NCBI RefSeq assembly: GCF_021018895.1
Contig: NC_079381.1
Span: 7,466,001-7,530,000 of the forward strand
Direction: 5' to 3'
DNA: 64,000 nt
Origin: Seriola aureovittata
Taxonomy: Eukaryota; Chordata; Actinopteri; Carangiformes; Carangidae
Numbering within the stretch: the stretch's first letter is position 1; each line of letters opens with the position of its first letter. Position numbers and translations under genes: made by a program. Shown in pieces: positions 37,859-50,700 of this stretch. Below the pieces are notes generated by a model. That model was not told the DNA's origin. It saw only the letters and a list, made by a program, of their open reading frames with translations, and made no database searches.

Positions 37859-38066
37859 AATTAGCCTATACGTTCTCCACAGAGCTATGAGGATATGTAA
37901 ATAATGTGAATATATTAATCAACTAATATTTAAAAGAGAGTGACTGCTTCTAGAGATGTTTGATCTTTCTCAATTCTCAGTGTTAGATGGTCTATAGCCT
38001 ACTGTTTAAAAAGCAGCCCAACCACCCTGCTGAAATGTGAACAGCACATACGTCATTTTTGTTCTG

Positions 38067-38072
38067 ATTAAA
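38067..38072 (+). terminator. ppp1r3c: Possible ppp1r3c poly(A) signal
   Basis: The variant signal ATTAAA lies about 210 bp after the stop codon. No better AATAAA lies nearby downstream on this strand. Confidence 0.35.
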
Positions 38073-38074
38073 AA

Positions 38075-39695
38075 TCCATTGTTTTTTAAAAGCTTTTCTT
38101 TCTCTTTTCTTCCCTCTGTAGAAGATACAAACAAATCATTCTATACCTGTCCATTTACAAAGTGCACTGTGCAATAATAGACATTGTAGAATGACACATG
38201 AGCCTTGATTAAGATACCTGGGCCCTAGAGGAAAAAGTGAAAACATGAAACCTGTTTTTGTCTCGGAGAAAACATACGTCACATGGACAAAGCGGTTACT
38301 CCGAGAACCTTTTGTACTTGCAGGTACTAACCCAATTTTCTCCAAGCATAGTGAATGAACGGCCATGCTCATGATGTACTTTCACACAGCCGTCCATTCT
38401 CTCGACTCAGGCTCAGATTTCCATCTCGCATACCAGACAGAATAAGTCAACAATTCAACACAGATGGTTTGCACAGGAGAGTCCCTTCACTCAGACACTA
38501 GTCACTCCCCTACCTGCTGTGAAAAGTTGAATAACATGCTGGAAATCGTTACTTCTTGTACTGTACATGATTGGTATGGTAAATAGTGGGTAACCATGGC
38601 AGCATCAGAGCAAGCGAGTACTCTGGATAATGCGTGGGCTTGTGTTTACATGCAAGGGCGGGGTCATTATTAGACACTGCGGCAGCCAACTGCTGTGAGA
38701 CAGTGTCTCTCTCGCTGCTTCTCCTGTTCTACTCCTTCTTAGTCACCTCTCTGTTAGACTTGTTTCTTTGTCTTTCACTTTTCTCTCAGGTTCATATCCT
38801 CCTGGCATAGGGGTACCGCCTTTGGGAATTGTCACAGCTGAGTTTCCATGGCGCATGTGAGCGGTAGACACATGTAGCAAGTTTACGCACATTGTATCTT
38901 GAAGCACTTATCTATTTATTAGACTCAGCAGTGTTGAGTTGGTACCTGGTGTTACATGTGGGGGGGGGGCCTCCTGACATCTAGTGAATGAGAAGCTAAA
39001 TAAAACCCCAGAGGAACGATACATTATCAATGCTAGTAAATGGATGTACTTCTAGTTCATCTGAGAGTACAACCAAGTTTCTAATGATCTTTACTAATAT
39101 TTTGCAACTTGGATTCCAGTGTCAAGCAGAACTTTAAGTTCGCACGATGCTGATTAAGCGCCAGGTTCATCTCTTTGTATTTCATGGTACACCGCATTTT
39201 TAAATCTAGTGGCATTTCGTGCCAGAGTACCGGAAGCGATGTGTTTTATGTCAACCAACAATGATTTGTTTGCCAGAGCCAAGAAAAGTTTCTGATGCTC
39301 CAGGTAAAAAAGAAACTCAGTTCATTCCAGAAGTAAGGCACGTAAACACCATGGTAACACCAGCATCTAAAATGGCTAAAAGTAGTGGCAATTTATTTCA
39401 TTTCGATGGAATTGTTTGCAATTAGGGGCAACGTTAATCTGCAAAATTTTTTTGCATCAAACTTTGATAAATGTTAACCCGTGCATTTGTGCTGGGGAAC
39501 AATAGCATGCCATCTTCACAATGAGTCAGAAAGTCCAAATTAGCTGTGCTGCAACATTCACTCTTGTTTAAACTCCTCTGTCAGAGTCAAAATAATCTCA
39601 CAAAAGAGCAGAGAGTTACTACCATGAAACCAGAGTCACTGGTACAAGTACATTTCTTCAGTGAACTGTGTGAACTTACTATCCCATTAGCTATA
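38075..39695. other. Intergenic, no gene seen
   Basis: Noncoding sequence between ppp1r3c and the next repeat. A G9 run lies near 38960. No exon is supported. Confidence 0.5.
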
Positions 39696-39699
39696 TTAT

Positions 39700-39865
39700 A
39701 AGATACTGGAAACCAGTCCTCCCACAATCCAAAGACATGCAGGTTTAGGTTAATTGGTGACTCTAAATTGCCTGTAGTTGTGAGACCTGTCCAGGGCCCC
39801 CCCACCCCACCCCCCACCAATATATGGATAAGGGGTATGGCTAACGAATGAATGAATATATTGTA
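39700..39865 (+). mobile_element. Dispersed teleost repeat
   Basis: 'tcctcccacaatccaaagac', 'atgcaggtttaggttaattg', 'gtgactctaaattgcctgta', 'gacctgtccaggg' and a closing 'ggataaggggtatggctaac' are the hallmark phrases of a very common fish repeat. The middle is partly replaced by a C/A-rich run (39797-39818). Confidence 0.75.
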
Positions 39866-39869
39866 ACCA

Positions 39870-40192
39870 GTCTTTCCCAGTTCAGAGTGGTGAGTGCAAT
39901 CACTCAATCTTCAGTGATGAATTGAATGGCACTGTGGTGTATGACATCCAGCGGTTTACCGCAAAGGATATCTCCATAATCCAGTGTGGTTAGTAAAGAG
40001 TATGAGTTGTGTGAGGGTTTTTTTTTTCTTCGTTTCTACACAGACAATCAGTGTGACGCACAAAACAGTTCTGAGCATAAAGGTAGTGAAACAGAGCCTG
40101 AACTCGTAGGTGTTGAGTGACAGAAAAAATACAATAATGTTTGACTTGTTTTCTCCTTCTCTCTGTCTCCCTCTCTCTCTCACTCTCACACA

Positions 40193-40248
<56 letters not shown>

Positions 40249-41815
40249 ATGTCATTTGAAAACAACTCTGACAAATGATGTCATCCTGACAACAGGTATC
40301 AGAAAACACTCACGTGGGTTATTTTTCAAGCCACTGACAAACAATCAATTTTGTCACTCAGTTTGGAAGACTGGAGGACGCCTTGTGTTTTGTAACATGC
40401 ATGGTGATACTGGCCTCATCTTCCACTGCTAACACTGTTTCGGCGTCAAGGTGTTAAATTATGTTCTCAGCAATTTGGACTTGGCTTCAAACAACAGTGT
40501 AAACAGTGTAAATCTCCAATTAGCAAATCAGCACAAGATGAAAACACCATCATAATCATCATTTCCCTCACAACAGGCTTCTTGGTCAATCCAAGACATA
40601 ACCAGCTGCACTAGCCACTTATAGCTACCTTACAGTAACAACAGCAGATGACTCATAATATTACTAAGTGGTCAATATCTATTTTTTCCTCCTTGCATTT
40701 GCCATTTTGTCTCATTTTATCTTCGAGCCAGCAGCAGCCACAGCTGGCTGATGGCCAGCGGCCAGCTACCAGCTGCTGTTGCTTACAGTGCTGATGCTTA
40801 GTGTTGTCTGAACAATACCCTGAAGACTGAAACAAAGAGTGAGCTGCTGGGAGCTAACAGTGGTGGCTAGCTGAAACCAACACATTCGGCTTCAGTGATT
40901 AGATTCGTTTTTTTCTTTGTTTTTTCTGGTCCCAAATGATCTCACAAGCAACCACATCTCACCTGCAGCCCTCTGGTGCCCTGGGAGTTGTACATAACAA
41001 GTAAGAACTGTGATAGAAATAACCAGTGTCACTAGCGATACAGAATGAGCTGACGATAGATTGTTTGTGACAACACTGTTTGTGAATGTTTGTTGCTGTG
41101 ATTTGTAGTGGCTAAAAGTGGCTAACAGCTGCTTCTGGCAAAATGAATTCATTAATTCAGTAAGAGTGACCCTTAACTGCAGAAAGGTGCATTGCATGTT
41201 TGTTTTGCATATTGTATAACTACACGTTTGTGCATTTTGTCAGGCCAGAAGACCTGTCTGTTCAGATTGTGTCTGTCTATTATATAATAAAAGTTAAAGT
41301 GTAAAATACTTGCAGTTTAAAAGTGTGCATTATATTATAGTTACAATAAAGAAAATTCTGTTTATAAAGGTCACGCCATGTTTTATTTGCTCTGACTCTA
41401 TGGGGGAAGGAGGGTGACTGTGCCGTCACAACTACTTACTGGCCGATGTACTGAAGAAACCTACGTGACACAAACCCCCATTCATATCCACAAAATGTAA
41501 AACAAAGGCAAAATGAAAACTTGAATATTATTTCTCTCCTTTTCTGTAAATACATTTTTATTATCTGATTATATGCAAATATTACACACTGGATATGGGA
41601 GTTTTACAGATAGTATGGAAGGATAGATGAAAAAACAAAGCATCGGATGACAGGTATACTACCGACTTCATCCTGGAAGCCAGGCAAAAAAAAGGTAGAC
41701 CATAGTGCCCTCTAATGGCAACATAAGTGACAGGAATCACATTCAACATTACACGCTGGAATGACTGGCTATAAGTAGAATGTGAGGTGAGGTAAAATGA
41801 GAGATGTACATGTAA
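39870..41815. other. Intergenic, no gene seen
   Basis: It holds the CA microsatellite at 40195-40245. The 40720-41200 segment resembles diverged repeat sequence ('gctaacagtggtggctagct') but could not be assigned. No exon is seen. Confidence 0.5.
40195..40245. repeat. (CA)n microsatellite
   Basis: About 25 CA units preceded by a CT-rich stretch (40160-40186). Confidence 0.97.
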
Positions 41816-41820
41816 TTGTG

Positions 41821-41826
41821 TTTATT
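41821..41826 (-). terminator. pla2g1b: Possible pla2g1b poly(A) signal
   Basis: AATAAA on the - strand, about 220 bp past the pla2g1b stop codon, and the first canonical signal met in that direction. Confidence 0.4.
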
Positions 41827-42043
41827 GTGTTGAGAACTTTGCAGTTCCACATGGAGTGAATGATGGATGGTGATAGTTTTGTAAAATTACAGTATGAGAA
41901 ATGCGTTGTCTCATACAGAAATCATGATATTTTGAATGTGGCTGTACAGCATAAGGTTTATGTGAAAACATCTTAACATGATAATGATTCTCAATAAATT
42001 AACAAAACAAACTGTCACTTTTGAAAACTATTTGCAGATATCT

Positions 42044-42923
42044 TTAATGACACTGGTCGCTGGGCAGGTGCTCGTGATCGGGGTTCCAATGTGACCTGGC
42101 AAAACACTCAGCGGCCTTCCTGTCACACTCGCAGATGAACATCTCACATTCGTTGTTTTCGTCTGAGGAAGAGCAAGCAGAGAACACGTTGAGATTACAA
42201 ATAAAAAAAAATGAAAGGAACTGAGAACATTATAGATTCTTTTATAATAGAGACAATTTGTTCCCATCAATGTGACAATAACAATAATACAGCAACAGAG
42301 GAGGGTAAAAATGCATCTTACTGCAGGTTTTATGAACAAATGAACATGTTTATAAGAACAAATGAGCAGGAGAAGCTTTTTGTTTTGGTGTACTCACCGG
42401 TGCAGGTGACCTTCTTGTTATTTTTATCACAGCTGTAGTCATAGAACTCGGTGTAAGGGTTGTCGATGATGGGCCAGCACTCAGGGTGCTGCATAGCATC
42501 GCTGTAACACTGGTCGTGCACTTGACAGCACCTACAGATATAAAAAGAAATATTCAAAACAGACCGAATAGGCTTTTATTAAAAGTCATTTTAGAATGAA
42601 ACAGAGTAACTGAATCATCACCTGTCCAGATCATCCACAGGTGTGCCAGAGCCTCCTTTTCCACAGAAGCAGCCGTAGTCAGCGTAGTCAAAAACAGGCC
42701 AGCTCTCAGGCATCACACAGAGGATCATTCTCCTAAACTGGTTGAGTGCCTTGTAGTCCAAGGACTGGGCTGAAACACAGCAAAGTGGGAACAATCAGAA
42801 TCCGACTGGAGGATGCATATATTCAGAACCAACATGTATGCCGGACAAACAGCTGTGTGTTAAGTTGAACTCACCAACAGAGAGGCCCGCAACCAAAAGA
42901 CACAGAGTCTGGAGGGTATTCAT
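42044..42923 (-). CDS. pla2g1b: Phospholipase A2 group IB (pancreatic type), secreted
   Basis: The coding exons on the - strand are 42923-42875, 42769-42622, 42531-42398 and 42162-42044, with canonical introns and closing phases. The 149-aa product compares with about 148 in mammals. It hydrolyses the sn-2 ester of phospholipids, calcium-dependently, in the gut lumen after secretion. An N-terminal signal peptide ([16 protein letters not shown]) is followed by a short propeptide. Visible motifs are the calcium loop [13 protein letters not shown], the active-site CCQVHDQCY (His/Asp), and [12 protein letters not shown] with the second catalytic Asp. The mature part contains 14 cysteines, as expected for seven group I disulfides. 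The DNPYT stretch fits the group IB 'pancreatic loop' region. No residue essential for catalysis is missing. The neighbours ppp1r3c and prkab1 share no pathway with it. Confidence 0.95.
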
Positions 42924-42981
42924 CCTGTAAATAAGTATTTCTGCCAAAGTGTAGTAGCTCTCACTCTGAGATCAGGATCCT

Positions 42982-42990
42982 CTTTATATA
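42982..42990 (-). promoter_or_regulatory. pla2g1b: TATA box of pla2g1b
   Basis: TATATAAAG on the - strand, 59 bp upstream of the ATG. A start about 30 bp downstream would leave a leader of roughly 30 nt. A TATA-type promoter fits a strongly tissue-restricted digestive enzyme. Confidence 0.75.
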
Positions 42991-42999
42991 GCAACCATG

Positions 43000-43780
43000 A
43001 GGACCTTGGGACCTGCCCTGTCAGCTGTTCATACGACACAGAGTCGCACACCTCACTGTGCACGGGATCTGACGTTTGAACACAGACCAGCATGTGTAAA
43101 AGTGAATCAAAACTCCCACACTCTGTGAACTTTCCATAACCCTGTCTTGTTGTCAAATATGTTTGATGTTCTTTCTGGACTAGACTTGGTAGGCTGTTAC
43201 GTGAAAGACCCATGTGGGAGGCACTGAATATACTGACAGGGTTATAAGTCATGTTTAAGACTCATTCATTTAAAAGGTTTGAAATATATCATCAAAAACG
43301 TTGTTTTCAATCTCACTGTTTGACTTGATTCAAGTAAATCTCACCTGCCTTGTTTTAATTGTTAATTGTTTAGCTAAATACAAGGGACACGTCTGCTACA
43401 GATCCTTCAGCATGCTTTACCATTTACTTTTAGCTGTGAAGTTTCAAAACAAAAGCATCTTATTTCAAGTTTTATTCTTTTGGCTTGCACAAGGGATATT
43501 TTAAACTTGTCTTTAGGGACAAAATATCTAATTTCACGCTTTAGTTGGTTGTTTCTCATAATTTCATTTTTTTTTCAACCTGTCAGTCTAACTACACTAA
43601 TTAAGAATTCCTGTGGCAGATTTATTTGTAAAAAATCTTATCAAGTGACAATCCCTTGATACAGCAGCCATATTTTCTTGTTTCGAGCAAAAGCATGTTC
43701 ATATCTGAAACAATTTCCCTTAAATATGTTTGCCAATGTTGGAACATTTTCAAAAGAAACCTTAATGCTACATTTATACC
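43000..43780. other. pla2g1b: Upstream flank of pla2g1b
   Basis: Noncoding. It may hold tissue-specific enhancer sites, but none could be identified by eye. Confidence 0.45.
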
Positions 43781-43990
43781 CCCATGCAAAAAATGGTGTT
43801 CCCTGACAGAAACCCCATTCAACATTTTTGGGATGAACTAGAACACAAAGTGTGAGCCAGCTTCAACATCAGTGTCAACCTCACAAATGCCCTTGTGTCT
43901 CAGTGGGAGTAAATCCACCCAAACAGGCTTCAAAATCTCCTGAAACACTTTTGAAGAGGAGACGAGGGAGAAGAAAGAGAAAGCGATTAA
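43780..43990 (+). pseudogene. Tc1-like transposase C-terminal relic
   Basis: From 43811 one frame reads NPIQHFWDELEHKV, TGA, ASFNISVNLTNALVSQWE, TAA. This is the NPIE.LWDELE..V / TSV..LTNALV.EW signature of a Tc1/mariner-type transposase C-terminus. Two stops and the absence of the upstream catalytic region show that it is dead. It abuts the dispersed repeat beginning at 43994. Confidence 0.7.
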
Positions 43991-43993
43991 ACG

Positions 43994-44485
43994 TCCCATA
44001 TTTTACACTTTTCCAGTGTTTTATTTTAAGTGTTGATCCATAAGAAGATATATTTGTGGTTTTAAGTACCAAAAACCATCTCAGTGTAGTTTAGCATCTC
44101 CTCTCTCAGGCTTCTCTCTGGAGCTCTAGTAACACCAGATCGTCTCTTCTGATTGGCTGACTGTTTTCTGAGTGATCGAATAAAAATATAGCAGATTTCA
44201 GGTAAAAACTCAAAGAAACCAAATCCTGCATGGCTGGATGGTGGATCCATGTGAGCTGGGCTTGGGACTTGGCTGAGGTCGGTGACAACATGTTGTGACA
44301 TCACAATGTTACATTAGTCCTGACGGCTCATTTTAAGGCTCAGTTTCCGAACACAGGCTGTGTGTATTTCTCTGTGGACTGACCACTTTGGTACTTTCAC
44401 AGTATTAATATGGAACATAGACCTGCTTTATATTCAAAAAATATATGGATATCTCACTTTATATAATATTGAACCTTTAATGCCC
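43994..44485 (+). mobile_element. Dispersed repeat, copy A of an inverted pair
   Basis: The sequence is repeated in reverse complement at 62305-62815. Shared blocks include 'catattttacacttttccag' (A, 43998), 'aaatcctgcatggctggatg' (A, 44220), 'gattggctgactgttttctg' (A, 44152) and 'gacctgctttatattcaaaa' (A, 44420). Coding potential is absent, so it is most likely a non-autonomous transposon. Confidence 0.9.
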
Positions 44486-44489
44486 ATGG

Positions 44490-45482
44490 TTTTTGAATTA
44501 GATGCTCAAAAATCCAATAACAGTGTAAAATTCACATGTCCACATGTTTTTGGCCATCTCAACCAGTAAATGATAAAAAAAAATTGATGGGTCCCCAAAT
44601 TGTTTATCACTACGTGTATTTTCATGCAGATCTTAATCCACATATAGAATAAATGTTTACCATCAACACATTTTCTGTGATTAAAATAAATAATGTAGCG
44701 GACCAAGTGGCTTTGGGTGAGATTTATGCTCCCTTAGTGATTTTCCAGTCTCTGTATAATCTATCTGGGCTCCCTCCATCCTCTTGATCATGGGTCAAAC
44801 CCTGGTCAGACATTTGTCATCTGTGTGTGACTGTGCATGACACATCAGGATGTCCATAAATGTCCTATATGCCCTATATGCCTTGTCATAAGTGTAGCTA
44901 CATTGCCACACACCAAGGGAAAAATTATAATTACTCAATGCCACTTGTTGCACATAAGTCGGCAATTTATAAAATGCATCATTATTTCTTAATAGGCAGT
45001 AAGACATACTGATAGAATCACTCTATGTGTAACATCACTGTAAACGTACATGAGCTTTCATATTTTAATTAGGTTTTTTTTTGGCTTACTGTAAGAAAAA
45101 TAGTCATATGTCAAACTGTTGTAAACAAGGTATGCTTAAGTAAAACCTTCTGTAGACACTGTTTGTTGCATAATTATGTAATAAATAACCTCATGCCCAA
45201 AATAGAGAGATAAACATGAGACTAAATTTAAACAGCAACTTCAGGTTTTCTGCCATATGCAAGGGGACATGGAAACTCCCATACTTCCAGAACACACCTA
45301 TGATTACATAAAGAGCAGACGAAGGTTGAGAGCAAAGTGCTCAGAGGCTCAGGAACAGTGAAGTGGAATGTTTCTGTTTTCTCTGGCAGTTCTGTGAAGT
45401 AATAACAGTGATCTTTCTTCATCCTTATTTTGACTTTTACCATGTTTGCTTGAAGGTCATTCTGTATTTTTCTCAAGTACTG

Positions 45483-45542
<60 letters not shown>

Positions 45543-47470
45543 TTAATTAGCTTTATTAGTGTATAAAAAATAAAAAATTCATTAAGGAAAAGCTGCTTTA
45601 AAAGTCATTTTCTGTGCAGCTTTAAAACCTCCTCTCTTTGAATACTCTCACTACAATATGTCAAATGATTTGATAACCTCATTGGGAAGAAGAAATAAAT
45701 GTAAAATAAAATAATACTGTGGACAAGTCAAATGACACTGTTTGGTTCATCATAAAAATGACCAGTAGAGAATAAATTGCTTTCAAAATCCCTGCAGGGT
45801 TTCCTACAATGACTGTGAGTCAAAACAAGCCATTGCCCTCTACACATGGACTCATGAGTGTTTTAGTGAGGCTGACAATAGGCAGATATACACACACAAA
45901 TAAAACAAACTGCATATGAATCTTTACTGCAACTTATCTTTAATACAAATATCTTTGAAAATGTATACACACCAGCATGGTTCAAAGGCTCAACAACATT
46001 TTTAATGATACTGCAATGTATTTGAATATCCAGCATCTTGTCATCAATAAGTCATTACCATGTTGGTTCTGAGACAATAAAACAAAAGAGACTATGACTG
46101 AGGAGTGTCAGCATCCAGTGGCCTGTAACCAACATCCTGGTCTCATTTGTTTATGGTAATTACACCTAGATAACATAACTTGGCAATGATATGTTGATGG
46201 TTCAAGTCATAGGCTACCTTTTAACTTAAAATTCAGTCCAGTCTTTCAGACCTCATGAAATACACACTGACCATTAACAGTGCAGACAAACATGTTCACT
46301 ATAACGCCTCTTCAGTAACAGTTCCAGTCTGATCCTATGCTGGTCCCTTAGTCAGTGTTGTGGCTCTTCAAGCAAATGTCGGTCACTTTGTTGTCATTGT
46401 CAAATAACGTTCCTGTTGGGTCTTTCTTCATTACCCATGGATCCATCTGAATTTTCTGCATTACTACTGAAGATTGGCAATGTGTCATGGCACAAACCTA
46501 ACGATCCCATATTGACTAAGCCAGCAGGGATCAACTCTATGGTGTGGAATGCATAAACACTGTATAAAAGAAGGAAATTATTATTGTGCAATGGTATATC
46601 AGTGTGAAGACCACTACATATTCTATATAAAATTAAATGTTTATTATGGTAGTGCAAATCTAATAAGAGTTATTTAGACCAGATTCATTTATGAGATGGT
46701 TTTGGTCTCGACTACATCGTCTTAGTCCTAACAATCTGCTGAGATACTCGACTGGAATGGTAATGACTGCAACGCTGCAACTATACTGAGAAAACTCTTG
46801 ACAACAAAACAAATCACATCATCAACCAAAGTAGAAAAAAAATTATATAACTAAATACGTCACAAATAATAGAAAAATAACTACTGTGTGCTCTGTGATC
46901 ATACTAAATAAAATACAACTAATAAATACAACTATTTTAAGATAAAAAGGCAAAAGAAAACAGTGGATAACTACTGCAGTGCAATTTTTTTCCTTCTTTG
47001 ACCTTCACATTCACATTCTCGATTGTACCACTGTTGTCTTTGCAACCATAGGAAGGACAACAGCAACCTCACGTATCTGAGGTCCTTCAGTCCAATTTCC
47101 CCAGCATTACCAATTCTCCTCATTCCATTTATGTCTGCTTTGATTATAGCTGTGTGCCTCTCTATGTCTACTGAACAAAGTTACTGTTGTTGAAAACTAC
47201 AGAGGGCAATCAGTGAAAAAATAAAGGCAGATTATGAAGGATTGTGGTAACTGTGTGGCATTGATGGTCCTCAGCAGATGTGTACAACAACTGGGTGTAC
47301 AGTGAGTGTACAAGATATAATCTCAGAGCTGTGTGTTCAAAGCTCAGAATGGATAAAGTAATGTCATCATTTAACCAGCCTCTTGAGGCAGATTTGTACA
47401 ATGATACAAATGATTAATCTGTTGACATTTTACTGTGCACACCCATTCAACACTATCATGTCATCTTGAT
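44490..47470. other. Intergenic, no gene seen
   Basis: AT-rich, including the TA/T tract at 45481-45544. An 85-codon - strand frame at 46400-46657 and a second - strand frame ending near 46362 were inspected. Neither has splice context or a recognisable motif. Confidence 0.5.
45481..45544. repeat. (TA)n microsatellite followed by poly-T
   Basis: About 22 TA units with one C interruption, then about 19 T. Confidence 0.96.
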
Positions 47471-47474
47471 TTAG

Positions 47475-47480
47475 TTTATT
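47475..47480 (-). terminator. prkab1: Possible prkab1 poly(A) signal
   Basis: AATAAA on the - strand, 283 bp past the prkab1 stop. It is the first canonical signal downstream of the last exon. Confidence 0.4.
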
Positions 47481-47762
47481 CATTTTCAGGGCATTCCTAT
47501 AGTAAACATTATTCCTGAATTTTACTTAAAATAAAAGTTTAATTGACCGATTTAACAATATCTATTTTCCTAATCTTTAATCTATCTCCTCCACCTCACT
47601 CAGAGCTGCTTCTTCAAGTCCAGTTGCGGATCTAACAGGTGAAACCCATGACTGATATGAGCTTGCATTCACCTGGTCTCTGCTTTATGGAAAAAAACAG
47701 GTGGAGCTCATATTTTGTACACTCAGTGTACAGTTAACACACTGGGATAAGAGAGTCTTCAA

Positions 47763-50700
47763 TCAGATAGGCTTATATAGCAAGGTGGTGACGTACTTCT
47801 TCTTGTAGCGATGTGTCGCGCTGAGCACCATCACCCCATCCTGTGACAGAAAAAGAAAACATGGAGGAAAAATTCACTTAAAAAAACACAGGCTTTCAAA
47901 ACAATGAAATGCATGCTGGCAGCTTAGATACATATGAGCCTTGTGGGGACAATGGTATCGGTCATACCATGTGCACCTTTACCGTAGAGATTAGTGGGAG
48001 GGCCACCCACTAATCTTGAAGACCCGCCGCTCACTAATCCCCATCAACAATCAGGCAATATGATGTCTACTATATTCCGGTTCTTATTTTCACACAGAGA
48101 CACAGAGCGACTCATTTGTTGTGGTGTAAAAGCTGCAAAACTGCTGTGAACCTGCTACTATAGGGAACCAAACACTTTTTTTTGTTGCTTTACATTACAG
48201 GGGAGGCTCACAACTTTTCAAATCTGTCTTAAAACAATAGTCAGGTGCCCGTGTTTACATTCAAAGACTTTTTGGTTGCTGTAATGATTCCTCGTTTTCA
48301 TGTTGGCCATTAAGAGATCTCATTCTAATGTGATTCCAATGAAAGTGATAGTGGCAAACCAGCGCAAAGCAGCACCCGCCCCACATTATTTAAATACCAA
48401 GTGCACTTGCGCCCTGAGCACCCATGGTGCATTGGGCTTAAAATGAAGTGTGGTCAAACGCATTGTTGGCACATTGCTAGCTTGAGGAAGCGGAAAGTGA
48501 ATGCGCTATTGACCAACAAAAACTCTTTCCAAATACCCAATATATGAAAAATTTGCAATCCTTCCTAAAAAGACAGTTTCCTTTATTAACTTCAAAGTTT
48601 AAGAAAATGTTGTTTCCCATGTATATACTGCCGCATTTTATCCAACACCTGTATAACTTTATGATCACAGTTGCAAAGTCCCCTTAAAAAGCTTTAAAAA
48701 TAAACTACACACAGTAAAAACAAGGTCAATTGACCAGCCGCCAACTGATATGAAAACAAGACTAGGTCAAAACTGTTGTGGAAATGCTGTAAACAACTGA
48801 GAGAGAGAAAGAGAGCGAGAGAGTGCATAGTAGACAGTTGCTGATTGATGTGTTCATTCTATGTCTGTCGACCACCTGTCTTGTTATCGTTATCAGCGGC
48901 CATGGTTCCATCTATTTGTGTGTCCCAGTGCAATAGCATGTGATCCATCTACGCCGGGGCTAAAATACAATGGGGAAGGTGAGAAAAAGGCACTTTGTGT
49001 CCACAATGCACAGGTTAAGCAACCCACAACGTGGAAATGAAGCCAACCGAACTGAGATCAATGCAGAGGCATCTGAGTTCATTTGGAGCGTTCAGAAAAT
49101 CTGATATGTTGGCAACACTGCATAGAAACTTCTTGTCTCAATTCATTTTGTCAGAGAAGCGGCCAATGAGGAAACTCCAACTCAGTCACGTGACATTCAA
49201 CTGTGCAGGATTGAAAGGGAAGTGCAGGGAAGGGAAGGGCAGAAGTTTTTTTTCTGTCTTTTCCTCCATGTAGTCTGACACTGCTGTTTGTATTTATATC
49301 TTGTCATGTATATTGTGTTCGTTTTTCCTGTCATAATTTTTGAATCATCTGTCCTTCAGCTCCTCTAATAGCAGCTTGTTATCATTGTTGGCATTCCACA
49401 GATAGAATCAGCTGTGCATGCTACAGCAGCAACAGCTCACACTTTCTATTAAAAATGCTATCAAATCTGGTCATTACTAAAGTGTCACTGAGTTTTCCCA
49501 CATTTCAGCAGCTGAAAAATAGCAAATACTGAATTTATTTTTTGCGTGAGGCAGTCAGCTTCAGACCTTACCTTAATTGAAAGAGCATAGAGGTGGTTGA
49601 GCATGACATGATTGGGTTCTGGGAGTAACGCAGGGTCACACTGGAAAAAGAATTATGAAAAGAAACAGAAACAACTGAGAATACTGGAACAGATTCTGTT
49701 TATATTTCTATTTTCCATCTTTCTATTTTTATAATCTCTATTTCCATAAATGCATATTAGCTCTTCATAATTACTTGCCTCATTTTATAGATGTGTTTTA
49801 TCAGTTACTGGCAGTGTTATTTGACAGATTTTTTTTTTTATTTATTATTTATTACATTAATGAGCAAGTTGTTGCTTTTTATTATAACCTTCAATATTTT
49901 AACTGCGTTTTAATTTCAAGGAATTTGTTACACAGTTACAATACAAAATAGAGAGAAATAAAGAATAAGCAATTCACTATATCAAGAACATCCACAATGT
50001 AAATAACTGTGTGTGGAATAGGCCTGATTTAATTACAACACAGCTACTTACAGATATCCCCGTGTCTTTGTTGAGGATGACCTGAAGCAAGTGCGGTGGG
50101 AGTATGGGTGGAGACTTAAACTTCTCTTCCTGTTTCGGAATGTAGGCGTCCTGATGATATGGTCCAGGAGGAGAGCTGGAGAGGTCTAATTGAGGAAGTG
50201 AGGAGAGCAGAGCAGGGGCGGGAGAGTATGAGTAAGAGAGAACATCATTCTCAAACATTTTCTGAAGAAGCTGTGTAGAAATCCTGGCCTCAGTTCACAC
50301 AACAGCACAAAATTTCAATTTTAAAATTATACTATGATGTTTTAATTTCTGACTGAATTCATGAATCATGGTTTATATTTTATGATGTCTATTGATGTTT
50401 GGTGGACTGAGTGCCCAAATATTAGAATATATAGAATATTTTTGTACACTTTTCCATACCCGCTTCCAAAAACCTGTATGCTACCTCACTAAATTTTCAC
50501 AAAGCAGACATGAAAAGGGGTTATTAGTACTCACCTGACATGTCAGAACATTTCTGTGAGTCCACCATTAAAGCATCAAACACCTCAAAGTCTGTTTTCT
50601 TCACCTGGATGACATTATTGACTGTGCCCAGCTGGCTGGTCACAACCGGCTGTGAGGGAACACACAAGACAAATTACAAGTGTACAATAACTGAATGCGC

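Noticed and set aside
46343..46660. Two overlapping - strand frames between pla2g1b and prkab1 that looked weakly protein-like
   Set aside because: The frames conflict, one is closed by a TAG shortly upstream, and no acceptor/donor arrangement joins them to a gene.
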